The position numbers were made by a program, and so were the translations under genes. The notes below the pieces were generated by a model, which had not been told where the DNA came from, ran no database searches, and worked only from the letters and a program-made list of their open reading frames with translations. Shown here one piece after another: positions 39,264 to 53,900 of a DNA stretch of 64,000 nt. Numbering within the stretch: position 1 is the stretch's first letter; every line of letters begins with the position of its first letter. The DNA comes from Costus lasius (lineage: Eukaryota; Streptophyta; Magnoliopsida; Zingiberales; Costaceae), in NCBI GenBank assembly GCA_027563935.2, contig JANVAS020000231.1:12418001-12482000 (forward strand). The letters are read 5' to 3'.

Positions 39264-40917
39264 TGAAGGAACCCCTAGTTCAAAGGGGGGGAGAAACCCT
39301 AAACTTGCGATTCTAACAAGCATGGCGAAAAGGGTTTCTAAACAAGATCGAATATGATAACTATATGATCAACTTGAAGTTATGAGAACTCATACCAAAG
39401 CCATGAAGAGGGTGGCGGCTTGGAAGCAAGAGATCAAAGTAGGTCTCCTCTTCAAGTTCACACACAAGATGAGGGGTGGCTACCCTTTAGGATCTTCCTT
39501 GTGCTAGCAAGAGATCCCAATGTCCTTGTCGTGTGTTGAGATGGCGCTTGGCCGAGAGCTACCGTCTCCAAGAATCCTCTTTCGTCCAACGAAGATGACA
39601 ATTCCAGTAAAACCGATTTGCGTTAAGCCTTCTCCAATCAAGTCATGGCGTTACACTTCCATAAATGGAAGGTTTTCAAGCCATGCGCTCACTTGAAGGA
39701 AAAACCGCCCAACAAGCCTTTACACCTTGAACCATACGTTCACCCATGTGAACCGGTTCAAGTCAATTAGGTTCAACCCAATTCGGTTCATTAAACCAGC
39801 CCAAGCCATGGTCTAGATCTCTTTGAACCAAATGGTTCAAGATCTAACCATTCATCTCTTGATGCTCTTGATCTCTATGATCTAGCATCCAAACTCTCGA
39901 TCGAAGCTTACCGATCTCAAGCCCCAATCAATCAAACATGATCAGACTAGATCTCACTTACAATCAGAGTCTGAACTCGTTTAAACTGAGTCTAAACAGT
40001 TCAGTCCACACGATCTGACTTAAGTAAGCCATATCATCAAATTGTGCGACCCTGAGGGTTTCCTCTAAATGTCGGTAACGATAACTTACGTTATCACGAT
40101 CAGTGAGGGGTATCTAGCAACACATCACTGTCTCCCGATATAAAGGAAAGAGTCTTCCAAGACTCCACCCAAACCATAGCACAAGTGTGAATCAACTCAC
40201 TTGGCATACATGTGTCCTTTGCCACTGGATGTTCTTATTGGACAAGCGGGTCAAGCTTGTAACTCCAATATGATGAGCATGATTAGATCAGATGAACATA
40301 GTCATCTGGGTATGGCCATACACTATCTCAATCATCTCATATAGGGGGGGCCCTTTAGAACATCACACTCCTTAAACAAGGAGACGGCAATCCTATGTCT
40401 ATCACTAGTGCCCTAACCTGATTCAAGCTCACCATCCAAGATAGTCTATAATCATTATGTTTCAAATGATATTGAACTACCTCAAAACAATGACAATCAT
40501 CATTTAGAAACACAAGTGATCTCAAGTCAAAGGACATGTGCCACTTGCTGCTTATAAGGGATCATTCACATTGTGACAAGCAATGGAATATCCCAGTAGG
40601 GTCTGTCCAGTACATCCAATGTACCCATGAGTCTACATCTTATTCCATGCTCGAAGCATCCTATAAGATTAGCACACATATTAGTCTCAATCATATCAAG
40701 GCTGTCTCATGTTCACCAAGATATCTCGACTAAGGACAAAGAGGCATGTCAGCCCAGCTGAACAGCTTTGAGACATTATTCAGAAGTACACTTATTATAG
40801 CAGACAAGGTAACAATCTGAATAACAACCATGCCTTTATAAAACACAACAGTTTATTACATGATACTATTACAATCCCAAAGGCCTCAAACATTAGCCTT
40901 AAGGGCATACCCCAACA
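39264..40917 (-). repeat. Copia 5' LTR, outer (1654 bp)
   Basis: Minus strand TGTTGGGG at 40917 to CCTTCA at 39264. It matches 31830-33478 throughout, with 1 bp indels only that I could find (for example G-run length near 40348, GATGGCGC near 39542, AAAAACC near 39703). Satellite begins at 40918 with AAAACAAGATT, inside the regular TTTGAAAACAAG of an S monomer, so this edge is a true insertion end. Confidence 0.93.
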
Positions 40918-43900
40918 AAAACAAGATTAAAATCATGAATCAACATCATGATCGTGGACAAAATCAATATTAAATGAATATTGCAAAATGATAAACATCA
41001 AATATGGATCATAATCAAGATCAACATCCTCATCATTAAAATATCAAGATAAATATAAATATTAATATCATAGATTGGAAATCAATATTACCACAGAGAT
41101 CAAAATCGAATTTAAGATGAATATTAGGAGTAAGATAAAGTTGAAGATTATAAGATTAAAACTGAAATCTGAGATCAAAATGAAAATGAAGATAATTATC
41201 AAGAATAAGATCAATGTTATAATTAAGAATGAGAATATGATTAATGGACAATTAAGCTTATAATCGAGTTCAAAATTTTCATCATGATTTGATTAATATC
41301 AATATCAATAACAATATTAAGATTGAAGACCAAGATTACAAACAAGATCAAAATCGAGTTTAAGATTAAGAAAAGAAGATAAAGATGAATATCATAAGAT
41401 TAAGTTTGAAAACAAGATTAAAATCATTATCAACATCATGATCGTGGAAAAAATCAATATTAAATGAATATTTCAAAATGATAAACATCAAATATGGATC
41501 ATAATCAAGATCAACATCCTCATCATTAAAATATCAAGATAAATATAAATATTAATATCAAAGATTTGAAATCAATATTACCACAGAGATCAAAATCGAA
41601 TTTAAGATGAATATTAGGAGTAAGATAAAGTTGAAGATTATAAGATTAAAACTGAAATCTGAGATCAAAATGAAAATGAAGATAATTATCAAGAATAAGA
41701 TCAATGTTATAATTAAGAATGAGAATATGATAAATGACAATTAAAGCTTATAATCGAGTTCAAAATTTTCATCATGATTAGATTAATATCAATATCAATA
41801 ACAATATTAAGATTGAAGACCAAGATTACAAACAAGAATCAAAATCGAGTTTAAGATTAAGAAAAGAAGATAAAGATGAATATCATAAGATTAAGTTTGA
41901 AAACAAGATTAAAATCATGATCAACATCATGATCGTGGACAAAAACAAAATCTATATTAAATGAATATTGCAAAATGATAAACATCAAATATGGATCATA
42001 ATCAAGATCAACATCCTCATCATTAAAATATCAGATAATATATAATATTAATATCAAAGATGGAAAATCAATATTACCGCAGAGATCAAAATCGAATTTA
42101 AGATGAATATTAGGAGTAAGATAAAAGTTGAAGATTATAAGATTAAAACTGAAATCTGAGATCAAAATGAAAATGAAGATAATTATCAAGAATAAGATCA
42201 ATGTAATAATTAAAGAATGAGAATATGATTAATGACAATAAAGCTTATAATCGAGTTCAAAATTTTCATCATGATTAGGATTAATATCAATATCAATAAA
42301 CAATATTAAGATTGAAGACCAAGATTACAAACAAGATCAAAATCGAGTTTAAGATTAAGATTAAAAAGAAGATAAAGATGAATATCATAAGATAAAGTTT
42401 GAAAAATGATTAAAATCATGATCAACATCATGATCATGGTCCAAAATCAATATTAAATTATTATTGCAAAATGATAAACATCAAATATGGATCATAATCA
42501 AGATCAACATCCTCATCATTAAAATATCAAGATAAATATAAATATTAATATCAAAGATTGGAAATCAATATTAACACAGAGATCAAATCGAATTTAAGAT
42601 GAATATTAGGAGTAAGATAAAGTTGAAGATTATAAGATTAAAACTGAAATCTGAGATCAAAATAAAAATGAAGATAATTATCAAGAATAAGATCAATGTT
42701 ATAATTAAGAATGAGAATATGATAATGACAATTAAAGCTTATAATCGAGTTCAAAATTTTCATCATGATTAGATTAATATCAATATCAATAACATTATTA
42801 AGATTGAAGACCAAGATTACAAACAAGATCAAAATCGAGTTTAAGATAAGAAAAGAAGATAAAGATGAATATCATAAGATTAAGTTTGAAAACAAGATTA
42901 AAATCATGATCAACATCATGATCGTGGACAAAATCAATATAAATGAAAATATTGCAAAAATGATAAACATCAAATATGGATCATAATCAAGATCAACATC
43001 CTCATCATTAAAATATCAAGATAAATATAAATATTAATATCAAAGATTGGAAATCAATATTACCACAGAGATCAAAATCGAATTTAAGATGAATATTAGG
43101 AGTAAGATAAAGTTGAAGATTATAAGATTAAAACTGAAATCTGAGATCAAATGAAAATGAAGATAATTATCAAGAATAAGATCAATGTTATAATTAAGAA
43201 TCGAGAATATGATTAATGACAATTAAAGCTTATAATCGAGTTCAAAATTTTCATCATGATTGATTAATATCAATAACCAATAACAATATTAAGATTTGAA
43301 GACCAAGATTACAAACAAGATCAAAATCGAGTTTAAGATTAAGAAAAGAAGATAAAGATGAATCATAAGATTAAGTTTGAAAACAAGATTAAAATCATGA
43401 TCAACATCATGATCGTGCGACAAAATCAACATTAAATGAATATTGCAAAATGATAAACATCAAATATGGATCATAATCAAGATCAACATCCTCATCATTA
43501 AAATATCAAGATAAATATAAATATTAATATCAAAGATTGGAAATCAATATTACCACAGAGATCAAAATCGAATTTAAAATGAATATTAGCGAGTAAGATA
43601 AAGTTGAAGATTATAAGATTAAAACTGAAATCTGAGATCAAAATGAAAATGAAGATAATTATCAAGAATAAGATCAATGTTATAATTAAGAATGAGAATA
43701 TGATAAATGACAATTAAAGCTTATAATCGAGTTCAAAATCTTCATTGATTAGATTAATATCAATATCAATAACATTATTAAGATTGAAGACCAAGATTAC
43801 AAACAAGATCAAAATCGAGTTTAAGATTAGAAAAGAAGATAAAGATGAATATCATAAGATTAAGTTTGAAAACAAGATTAAAATCATGATCAACATCATG

Positions 43901-45300
43901 ATCGTGGAAAAAATCAATATTAAATGAATATTTCAAATGATAAACATCAAATATGGATCATAATCTAGATCAACATCCTCATCATTAAAATATCAAGATA
44001 AATATAAATATTAATATCAAAGATTGGAAATCAATATTACCACAGAGATCAAATCGAATTTAAGATGAATATTAGGAGTAAGATAAAGTTGAAGATTATA
44101 AGATTAAAACTGAAATCTGAGATCAAAATAAAAATGAAGATAATTATCAAGAATAAGATCAATGTTATAATTAAGAATGAGAATATGATAAATGACAATT
44201 AAAGCTTATAATCGAGTTCAAAATTTTCATCATGATTAGAATTAATATCAATATCAATAACATTAATTAAGATTGAAGACCAAGATTACAAACAAGATCA
44301 AAATCGAGTTTAAGATTAAGAAAAGAGATAAAGATGAATATCATAAGATTAAGTTTGAAAACAAGATTAAAATCATGATCAACATCATGATCGTGGACAA
44401 AATCAATATTAAATGAATATTGCAAAATGATAAACATCAAATATGGATCATAATCAAGATCAACATCCTCATCATTAAAATATCAAGATAAATATAAATA
44501 TTAATATCAAAGATTGGAAATCAATATTACCACAGAGATCAAAATCGAATTTAAGATGAATATTAGGAGTAAGATAAAGTTGAAGATTATAAGATTAAAA
44601 CTGAAATCTGAGATCAAAATGAAAATGAAGATAATTATCAAGAATAAGATCTATGTTATAATTAAGAATGAGAATATGATTAATGACAATTAAAGCTTAT
44701 AATCGAGTTCAAAATTTTCATCATGATTTGATTAATATCAATATCAATAACAATATTAAGATTGAAGACCAAGATTACAAACAAGATCAAAATCGAGTTT
44801 AAGATTAAGAAAAGAAGATAAAGATGAATATCATAAGATTAAGTTTGAAAACAAGATTAAAATCATGATCAACATCATGATCGTGGAAAAAATCAATATT
44901 AAATGAATATTTCAAAATGATAAACATCAAATATGGATCATAATCAAGATCAACATCCTCATCATTAAAATATCAAGATAAATATAAATATTAATATCAA
45001 AGATTGGAAATCAATATTACCACAGAGATCAAAATCGAATTTAAGATGAATATTAGGAGTAAGATAAAGTTGAAGATTATAAGATTAAAACTGAAATCTG
45101 AGATCAAAATGAAAATGAAGATAATTATCAAGAATAAGATCAATGTTATAATTAAGAATGAGAATATGATAAATGACAATTAAAGCTTATAATCGAGTTC
45201 AAAATTTTCATCATGATTAGATTAATATCAATATCAATAACAATATTAAGATTGAAGACCAAGATTACAAACAAGATCAAATCGAGTTTAAGATTAAGAA
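40918..45300. repeat. Satellite stretch with unusually many 1-2 bp indels
   Basis: Monomers here have scattered single-base gains and losses not seen in other parts: CATGAATCAACATC (40935), AAAAACAAAATCTATATT (41941), ATCAGATAATATATAATATT (42032), GATCAAATCG (42583, 44048, 45278), CGTGCGAC (43416), TAGCGAGTAAG (43588). The 490 bp spacing is lost, then returns after about 45.3 kb. The monomers also carry the CATTATT and AATAAAAATG markers shared with 25.5-27.3 kb. At 42361-42480 there is an S-to-M1 switch within one monomer. Confidence 0.85.
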
Positions 45301-46429
45301 AAGAAGATAAAGATGAATATCATAAGATTAAGTTTGAAAACAAGATTAAAATCATGATCAACATCATGATCGTGGACAAAATCAATATTAAATGAATATT
45401 GCAAAATGATAAACATCAAATATGGATCATAATCAAGATCAACATCCTCATCATTAAAATATCAAGATAAATATAAATATTAATATCAAAGATTGGAAAT
45501 CAATATTACCACAGAGATCAAAATCGAATTTAAGATGAATATTAGGAGTAAGATAAAGTTGAAGATTATAAGATTAAAACTGAAATCTGAGATCAAAATA
45601 AAAATGAAGATAATTATCAAGAATAAGATCAATGTTATAATTAAGAATGAGAATATGATAAATGACAATTAAAGCTTATAATCGAGTTCAAAATTTTCAT
45701 CATGATTAGATTAATATCAATATCAATAACATTATTAAGATTGAAGACCAAGATTACAAACAAGATCAAAATCGAGTTTAAGATTAAGAAAAGAAGATAA
45801 AGATGAATATCATAAGATTAAGTTTGAAAACAAGATTAAAATCATGATCAACATCATGATCGTGGACAAAATCAATATTAAATGAATATTGCAAAATGAT
45901 AAACATCAAATATGGATCATAATCAAGATCAACATCCTCATCATTAAAATATCAAGATAAATATAAATATTAATATCAAAGATTGGAAATCAATATTACC
46001 ACAGAGATCAAAATCGAATTTAAGATGAATATTAGGAGTAAGATAAAGTTGAAGATTATAAGATTAAAACTGAAATCTGAGATCAAAATGAAAATGAAGA
46101 TAATTATCAAGAATAAGATCAATGTTATAATTAAGAATGAGAATATGATAAATGACAATTAAAGCTTATAATCGAGTTCAAAATTTTCATCATGATTAGA
46201 TTAATATCAATATCAATAACAATATTAAGATTGAAGACCAAGATTACAAACAAGATCAAAATCGAGTTTAAGATTAAGAAAAGAAGATAAAGATGAATAT
46301 CATAAGATTAAGTTTGAAAACAAGATTAAAATCATGATCAACATCATGATCGTGGACAAAATCAATATTAAATGAATATTGCAAAATGATAAACATCAAA
46401 TATGGATCATAATCAAGATCAACATCCTC

Positions 46430-47413
46430 ATCATTAAAATATCAAGATAAATATAAATATTAATATCAAAGATTGGAAATCAATATTACCACAGAGATCA
46501 AAATCGAGTTTAAGATGAATATTTGGAGTAAGATAAAGTTGAAGATTATAAAATTAAAACTGAAATCTGAGATCAAAATGAAAAATGAAGATAATTATCA
46601 AGAATAAGATCAATGTTATAGTTAAGAATGAGAATATGATTAATGACAATTAAAGCTTATAATCGAGTTCAAAATTTTCATCATGATTATATCAATATCA
46701 ATATCAATAACAATATTAAGATTGAATACCAAGATTACAAACAAGATCAAAATCGAGTTTAAGATTAAGATTAAAAAGAAGATAAAGATGAATATCATAA
46801 GATAAAGTTTGAAAAAATGATTAAAATCATGATCAACATCATGATCATGGTCAAAATCAATACTAAATTATTATTGCAAAATGATAAACATCAAATATGG
46901 ATCATAATCAAGATCAACATCCTCATCATTAAAACATCAAGATAAAGATAAATATTAATATCTAGATTGAAAATCAATATTACCACAGAGATCAAAATCG
47001 AGTTTAAGATGAATATTAGGAGTAAGATAAAGTTGAAGATTATAAAATTAAAACTGAAATCTGAGATCAAAATGAAAATGAAGATAATTATCAAGAATAA
47101 GATCAATGTTATAATTAAGAATGAGAATATGATAAATGACAATTAAAGCTTATAATCGAGTTCAAAATTTTCATCATGATTAGATTAATATCAATATCAA
47201 TAACAATATTAAGATTGAAGACCAAGATTACAAACAAGATCAAAATCGAGTTTAAGATTAAGAAAAGAAGATAAAGATGAATATCAAAAGATTAAGTTTG
47301 AAAACAAGATTAAAATCATGATCAACATCATGATCGTGGACAAAATCAATATTAAATGAATATTGCAAAATGATAAACATCAAATATGGATCATAATCAA
47401 GATCAACATCCTC
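46430..47413. repeat. M1 monomer followed by M2/S chimeric monomer
   Basis: M1 (46430-46924, 495 bp) is followed by a 489 bp monomer that begins as M2 (AAAACATCAAGATAAAG, ATCTAGATTG) and switches to S (GATGAATATTAGGAG) in or near the conserved GAGATCAAAATCGAGTTTAA block. This is the first appearance of the chimera that is amplified from 55 kb onward. Confidence 0.85.
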
Positions 47414-47903
47414 ATCATTAAAATATCAAGATAAATATAAATATTAATATCAAAGATTGGAAATCAATATTACCACAGAGATCAAAATCGAATTTAAGAT
47501 GAATATTAGGAGTAAGATAAAGTTGAAGATTATAAGATTAAAACTGAAATATGAGATCAAAATGAAAATGAAGATAATTATCAAGAATAAGATCAATGTT
47601 ATAATTAAGATTGATAATATGATTAATGACAATTAAAGCTTATAATCGAGTTCAAAATTTTCATCATGATTTGATTAATATCAATATCAATAACAATATT
47701 AAGATTGAAGACCAAGATTACAAACAAGATCAAAATCGAGTTTAAGATTAAGAAAAGAAGATAAAGATGAATATCATAAGATTAAGTTTGAAAACAAGAT
47801 TAAAATCATGATCAACATCATGATCGTGGACAAAATCAATATTAAATGAATATTGCAAAATGATAAACATCAAATATGGATCATAATCAAGATCAACATC
47901 CTC

Positions 47904-50900
47904 ATCATTAAAATATCAAGATAAATATAAATATTAATATCAAAGATTGGAAATCAATATTACCACAGAGATCAAAATCGAATTTAAGATGAATATTAGG
48001 AGTAAGATAAAGTTGAAGATTATAAGATTAAAACTGAAATCTGAGATCAAAATGAAAATGAAGATAATTATCAAGAATAAGATCAATGTAATAATTATGA
48101 ATGAGAATATGATTAATGACAATTAAAGCTTATAATCGAGTTCAAAATTTTCATCATGATTAGATTAATATCAATATCAATAACAATATTAAGATTGAAG
48201 ACCAAGATTACAAACAAGATCAAAATCGAGTTTAAGATTATGAAAAGAAAATAAAGATGAATATCATAAGATTAAGTTTGAAAACAAGATTAAAATCATG
48301 ATCAACATCATGATCGTGGACAAAATCAATATTAAATGAATATTGCAAAATGATAAACATCAAATATGGATCATAATCAAGATCAACATCCTCATCATTA
48401 AAATATCAAGATAAATATAAATATTAATATCAAAGATTGGAAATCAATATTACCACAGAGATCAAAATCGAATTTAAGATGAATATTAGGAGTAAGATAA
48501 AGTTGAAGATTATAAGATTAAAACTGAAATCTGAGATCAAAATGAAAATGAAGATAATTATCAAGAATAAGATCAATGTTATAATTAAGAATGATAATAT
48601 GATTAATGACAATTAAAGCTTATAATCGAGTTCAAAATTTTCATCATGATTTGATTAATATCAATATCAATAACAATATTAAGATTGAAGACCAAGATTA
48701 CAAACAAGATCAAAATCGAGTTTAAGATTAAGAAAAGAAGATAAAGATGAATATCATAAGATTAAGTTTGAAAACAAGATTAAAATCATGATCAACATCA
48801 TGATCGTGGACAAAATCAATATTAAATGAATATTGCAAAATGATAAACATCAAATATGGATCATAATCAAGATCAACATCCTCATCATTAAAATATCAAG
48901 ATAAATATAAATATTAATATCAATGATTGGAAATCAATATTACCACAGAGATCAAAATCAAGTATAAGATGAATATTAGGAGTAAGATAAAGTTGAAGAT
49001 TATAAAATTAAAACTGAAATCTGAGTTCAAAATGAAAATGAAGATAATTATCAAGAATAAGATCAATGTTATAATTAAGAATGAGAATATGATTAATGAC
49101 AATTAAAGCTTATAATCGAGTTCAAAATTTTCATCATGATTAGATTAATATCAATATCAATAACAATATTAAGATTGAAGACCAAGATTACAAACAAGAT
49201 CAAAATCGAGTTTAAGATTATGAAATGAAGATAAAGATGAATATCATAAGATTAAGTTTAAAAACAAGATTAAAATCATGATCAACATCATGATCGTGGA
49301 CAAAATCAATATTAAATGAATATTGCAAAATGATAAACATCAAATATGGATCATAATCAAGATCAACATCCTCATCATTAAAATATCAAGATAAATATAA
49401 ATATTAATATCAAAGATTGGAAATCAATATTACCACAGAGATCAAAATCGAATTTAAGACGAATATTAGGAGTAAGATAAAGTTGAAGATTATAATATTA
49501 AAACTGAAATCTGAGATCAAAATGAAAATGAAGATAATTATCAAGAATAAGATCAATGTTATAATTAAGAATTAGAATATGATAAATGACAATTAAAGCT
49601 TATAATCGAGTTCAAAATTTTCATCATGATTAGATTAATATCAATATCAATAACAATATTAAGATTGAAGACCAAGATTACAAACAAGATCAAAATCGAG
49701 TTTAAGATTAAGAAAAGAAGATAAAGATTAATATCAAAAGATTAAGTTTGAAAACAAGATTAAAATCATGATCAATATCATGATCGTGGACAAAATCAAT
49801 ATTAAATGAATATTGCAAAATGATAAACATCAAATATGGATCATAATCAAGATCAACATCCTCATCATTAAAATATCAAGATAAATATAAATATTAATAT
49901 CAAAGATTGGAAATCAATATTACCACAGAGATCAAAATCGAGTTTAAGATGAATATTTGGAGTAAGATAAAGTTGAAGATTATAAGATTAAAACTGAAAT
50001 CTGAGATCAAAATGAAAATGAAGATAATTATCAAGAATAAGATCAATGTTATAATTAAGAATGATAATATGATTAATGACAATTAAAGCTTATAATCGAG
50101 TTCAAAATTTTCATCATGATTTGATTAATATCAATATCAATAACAATATTAAGATTGAAGACCAAGATTACAAACAAGATCAAAATCGAGTTTAAGATTA
50201 AGAAAAGAAGATAAAGATGAATATCATAAGATTAAGTTTGAAAACAAGATTAAAATCATGATCAACATCATGATCGTGGACAAAATCAATATTAAATGAA
50301 TATTGCAAAATGATAAACATCAAATATGGATCATAATCAAGATCAACATCCTCATCATTAAAATATCAAGATAAATATAAATATTAATATCAAAGATTGG
50401 AAATCAATATTACCACAGAGATCAAAATCGAATTTAAGACGAATATTAGGAGTAAGATAAAGTTGAAGATTATAAGATTAAAACTGAAATCTGAGATCAA
50501 AATGAAAATGAAGATAATTATCAAGAATAAGATCAATGTTATAATAAAGAATGAGAATATGATTAATGACAATTAAAGCTTATAATCGAGTTCAAAATTT
50601 TCATCATGATTTGATTAATATCAATATCAATAACAATATTAAGATTGAAGACCAAGATTACAAACAAGATCAAAATCGAGTTTAAGATTAAGAAAAGAAG
50701 ATAAAGATGAATATCATAAGATTAAGTTTGAAAACAAGATTAAAATCATGATCAACATCATGATCATGGAAAAAATCAATATTAAATGAATATTTCAAAA
50801 TGATAAACATCAAATATGGATCATAATCAAGATCAACATCCTCATCATTAAAATATCAAGATAAATATAAATATTAATATCAAAGATTGGAAATTAAAAT

Positions 50901-53900
50901 TACCACAGAGATCAAAATCGAATTTAAGATGAATATTAGGAGTAAGATAAAGTTGAAGATTATAAGATTAAAACTGAAATCTGAGATCAAAATGAAAATG
51001 AAGATAATTATCAAGAATAAGATCAATGTTATAATTAAGAATGAGAATATGATAAATGACAATTAAAGCTTATAATCGGGTTGAAAATTTTCATCAAGAT
51101 TAGATTAATATCAATATCAATAACAATATTAAGATTGAAGACCAAGATTACAAACAAGATCAAAATCGAGTTTAGGATTAAGAAAAGAAGATAAAGATGA
51201 ATATCATAAGATTAAGTTTGAAAACAAGATTAAAATCATGATCAACATCATGATCGTGGACAAAATCAATATTAAATGAATATTGCAAAATGATAAACAT
51301 CAAATATGGATCATAATCAAGATCAACATCCTCATCATTAAAATATCAAGATAAATATAAATATTAATATCAAAGATTGGAAATCAATATTACCACAGAG
51401 ATCAAAATCGAATTTAAGATGAATATTAGGAGTAAGATAATGTTGAAGATTATAAGATTAAAACTGAAATCTGAGATCAAAATGAAAATGAAGATAATTA
51501 TCAAGAATAAGATCAATGTTATAATTAAGAATGATAATATGATTAATGACAATTAAAGCTTATAATCGAGTTCAAAATTTTCATCATGATTTGATTAATA
51601 TCAATATCAATAACAATATTAAGATTGAAGACCAAGATTACAAACAAGATCAAAATCGAGTTTAAGATTAAGAAAAGAAGATAAAGATGAATATCATAAG
51701 ATTAAGTTTGAAAACAAGATTAAAATCATGATCAACATCATGATCATGGAAAAAATCAATATTAAATGAATATTTCAAAATGATAAACATCAAATATGGA
51801 TCATAATCAAGATCAACATCCTCATCATTAAAATATCAAGATAAATATAAATATTAATATCAAAGATTGGAAATTAAAATTACCACAGAGATCAAAATCG
51901 AATTTAAGATGAATATTAGGAGTAAGATAAAGTTGAAGATTATAAGATTAAAACTGAAATCTGAGATCAAAATGAAAATGAAGATAATTATCAAGAATAA
52001 GATCAATGTTATAATTAAGAATGAGAATATGATAAATGACAATTAAAGCTTATAATCGAGTTGAAAATTTTCATCAAGATTAGATTAATATCAATATCAA
52101 TAACAATATTAAGATTGAAGACCAAGATTACAAACAAGATCAAAATCGAGTTTAGGATTAAGAAAAGAAGATAAAGATGAATATCATAAGATTAAGTTTG
52201 AAAACAAGATTAAAATCATGATCAACATCATGATCGTGGACAAAATCAATATTAAATGAATATTGCAAAATGATAAACATCAAATATGGATCATAATCAA
52301 GATCAACATCCTCATCATTAAAATATCAAGATAAATATAAATATTAATATCAAAGATTGGAAATCAATATTACCACAGAGATCAAAATCGAATTTAAGAT
52401 GAATATTAGGAGTAAGATAATGTTGAAGATTATAAGATTAAAACTGAAATCTGAGATCAAAATGAAAATGAAGATAATTATCAAGAATAAGATCAATGTT
52501 ATAATTAAGAATGATAATATGATTAATGACAATTAAAGCTTATAATCGAGTTCAAAATTTTCATCATGATTTGATTAATATCAATATCAATAACAATATT
52601 AAGATTGAAGACCAAGATTACAAACAAGATCAAAATCGAGTTTAAGATTAAGAAAAGAAGATAAAGATGAATATCATAAGATTAAGTTTGAAAACAAGAT
52701 TAAAATCATGATCAACATCATGATCGTGGACAAAATCAATATTAAATGAATATTGCAAAATGATAAACATCAAATATGGATCATAATCAAGATCAACATC
52801 CTCATCATTAAAATATCAAGATAAATATAAATATTAATATCAAAGATTGGAAATCAATATTACCACAGAGATCAAAATCGAATTTAAGATGAATATTAGG
52901 AGTAAGATAAAGTTGAAGATTATAAGATTAAAACTGAAATCTGAGATCAAAATGAAAATGAAGATAATTATCAAGAATAAGATCAATGTAATAATTATGA
53001 ATGAGAATATGATTAATGACAATTAAAGCTTATAATCGAGTTCAAAATTTTCATCATGATTAGATTAATATCAATATCAATAACAATATTAAGATTGAAG
53101 ACCAAGATTACAAACAAGATCAAAATCGAGTTTAAGATTATGAAAAGAAAATAAAGATGAATATCATAAGATTAAGTTTGAAAACAAGATTAAAATCATG
53201 ATCAACATCATGATCGTGGACAAAATCAATATTAAATGAATATTGCAAAATGATAAACATCAAATATGGATCATAATCAAGATCAACATCCTCATCATTA
53301 AAATATCAAGATAAATATAAATATTAATATCAAAGATTGGAAATCAATATTACCACAGAGATCAAAATCGAATTTAAGATGAATATTAGGAGTAAGATAA
53401 AGTTGAAGATTATAAGATTAAAACTGAAATCTGAGATCAAAATGAAAATGAAGATAATTATCAAGAATAAGATCAATGTTATAATTGAGAATGATAATAT
53501 GATTAATGACAATTAAAGCTTATAATCGAGTTCAAAATTTTCATCATGATTTGATTAATATCAATATCAATAACAATATTAAGATTGAAGACCAAGATTA
53601 CAAACAAGATCAAAATCGAGTTTAAGATTAAGAAAAGAAGATAAAGATGAATATCATAAGATTAAGTTTGAAAACAAGATTAAAATCATGATCAACATCA
53701 TGATCGTGGACAAAATCAATATTAAATGAATATTGCAAAATGATAAACATCAAATATGGATCATAATCAAGATCAACATCCTCATCATTAAAATATCAAG
53801 ATAAATATAAATATTAATATCAATGATTGGAAATCAATATTACCACAGAGATCAAAATCGAGTATAGGATGAATATTAGGAGTAAGATAAAGTTGAAGAT

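Larger units (their letters stand above)
31830..40917 (-). mobile_element. Ty1/copia element, copy 2, full-length layout
   Basis: About 9.09 kb, minus strand: 5' LTR 39264-40917, PBS 39250-39261, leader, gag-pol 37373-33499, PPT 33479-33490, 3' LTR 31830-33478. All domains are present but the polyprotein is interrupted. The right LTR end borders satellite AAAACAAGATT; a 5 bp target duplication cannot be checked because the left border is copy 1, not the original flank. I find no clear base substitutions between the LTRs by eye, only short indels, which suggests a very recent origin or assembly of the same sequence twice. Confidence 0.94.

Noticed and set aside
40918..40922. AAAAC as a target-site duplication of the copia insertion
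   Set aside because: The matching left copy cannot exist in view: the left end of the composite is a truncation at 27310, and the left border of copy 2 is copy 1's leader.
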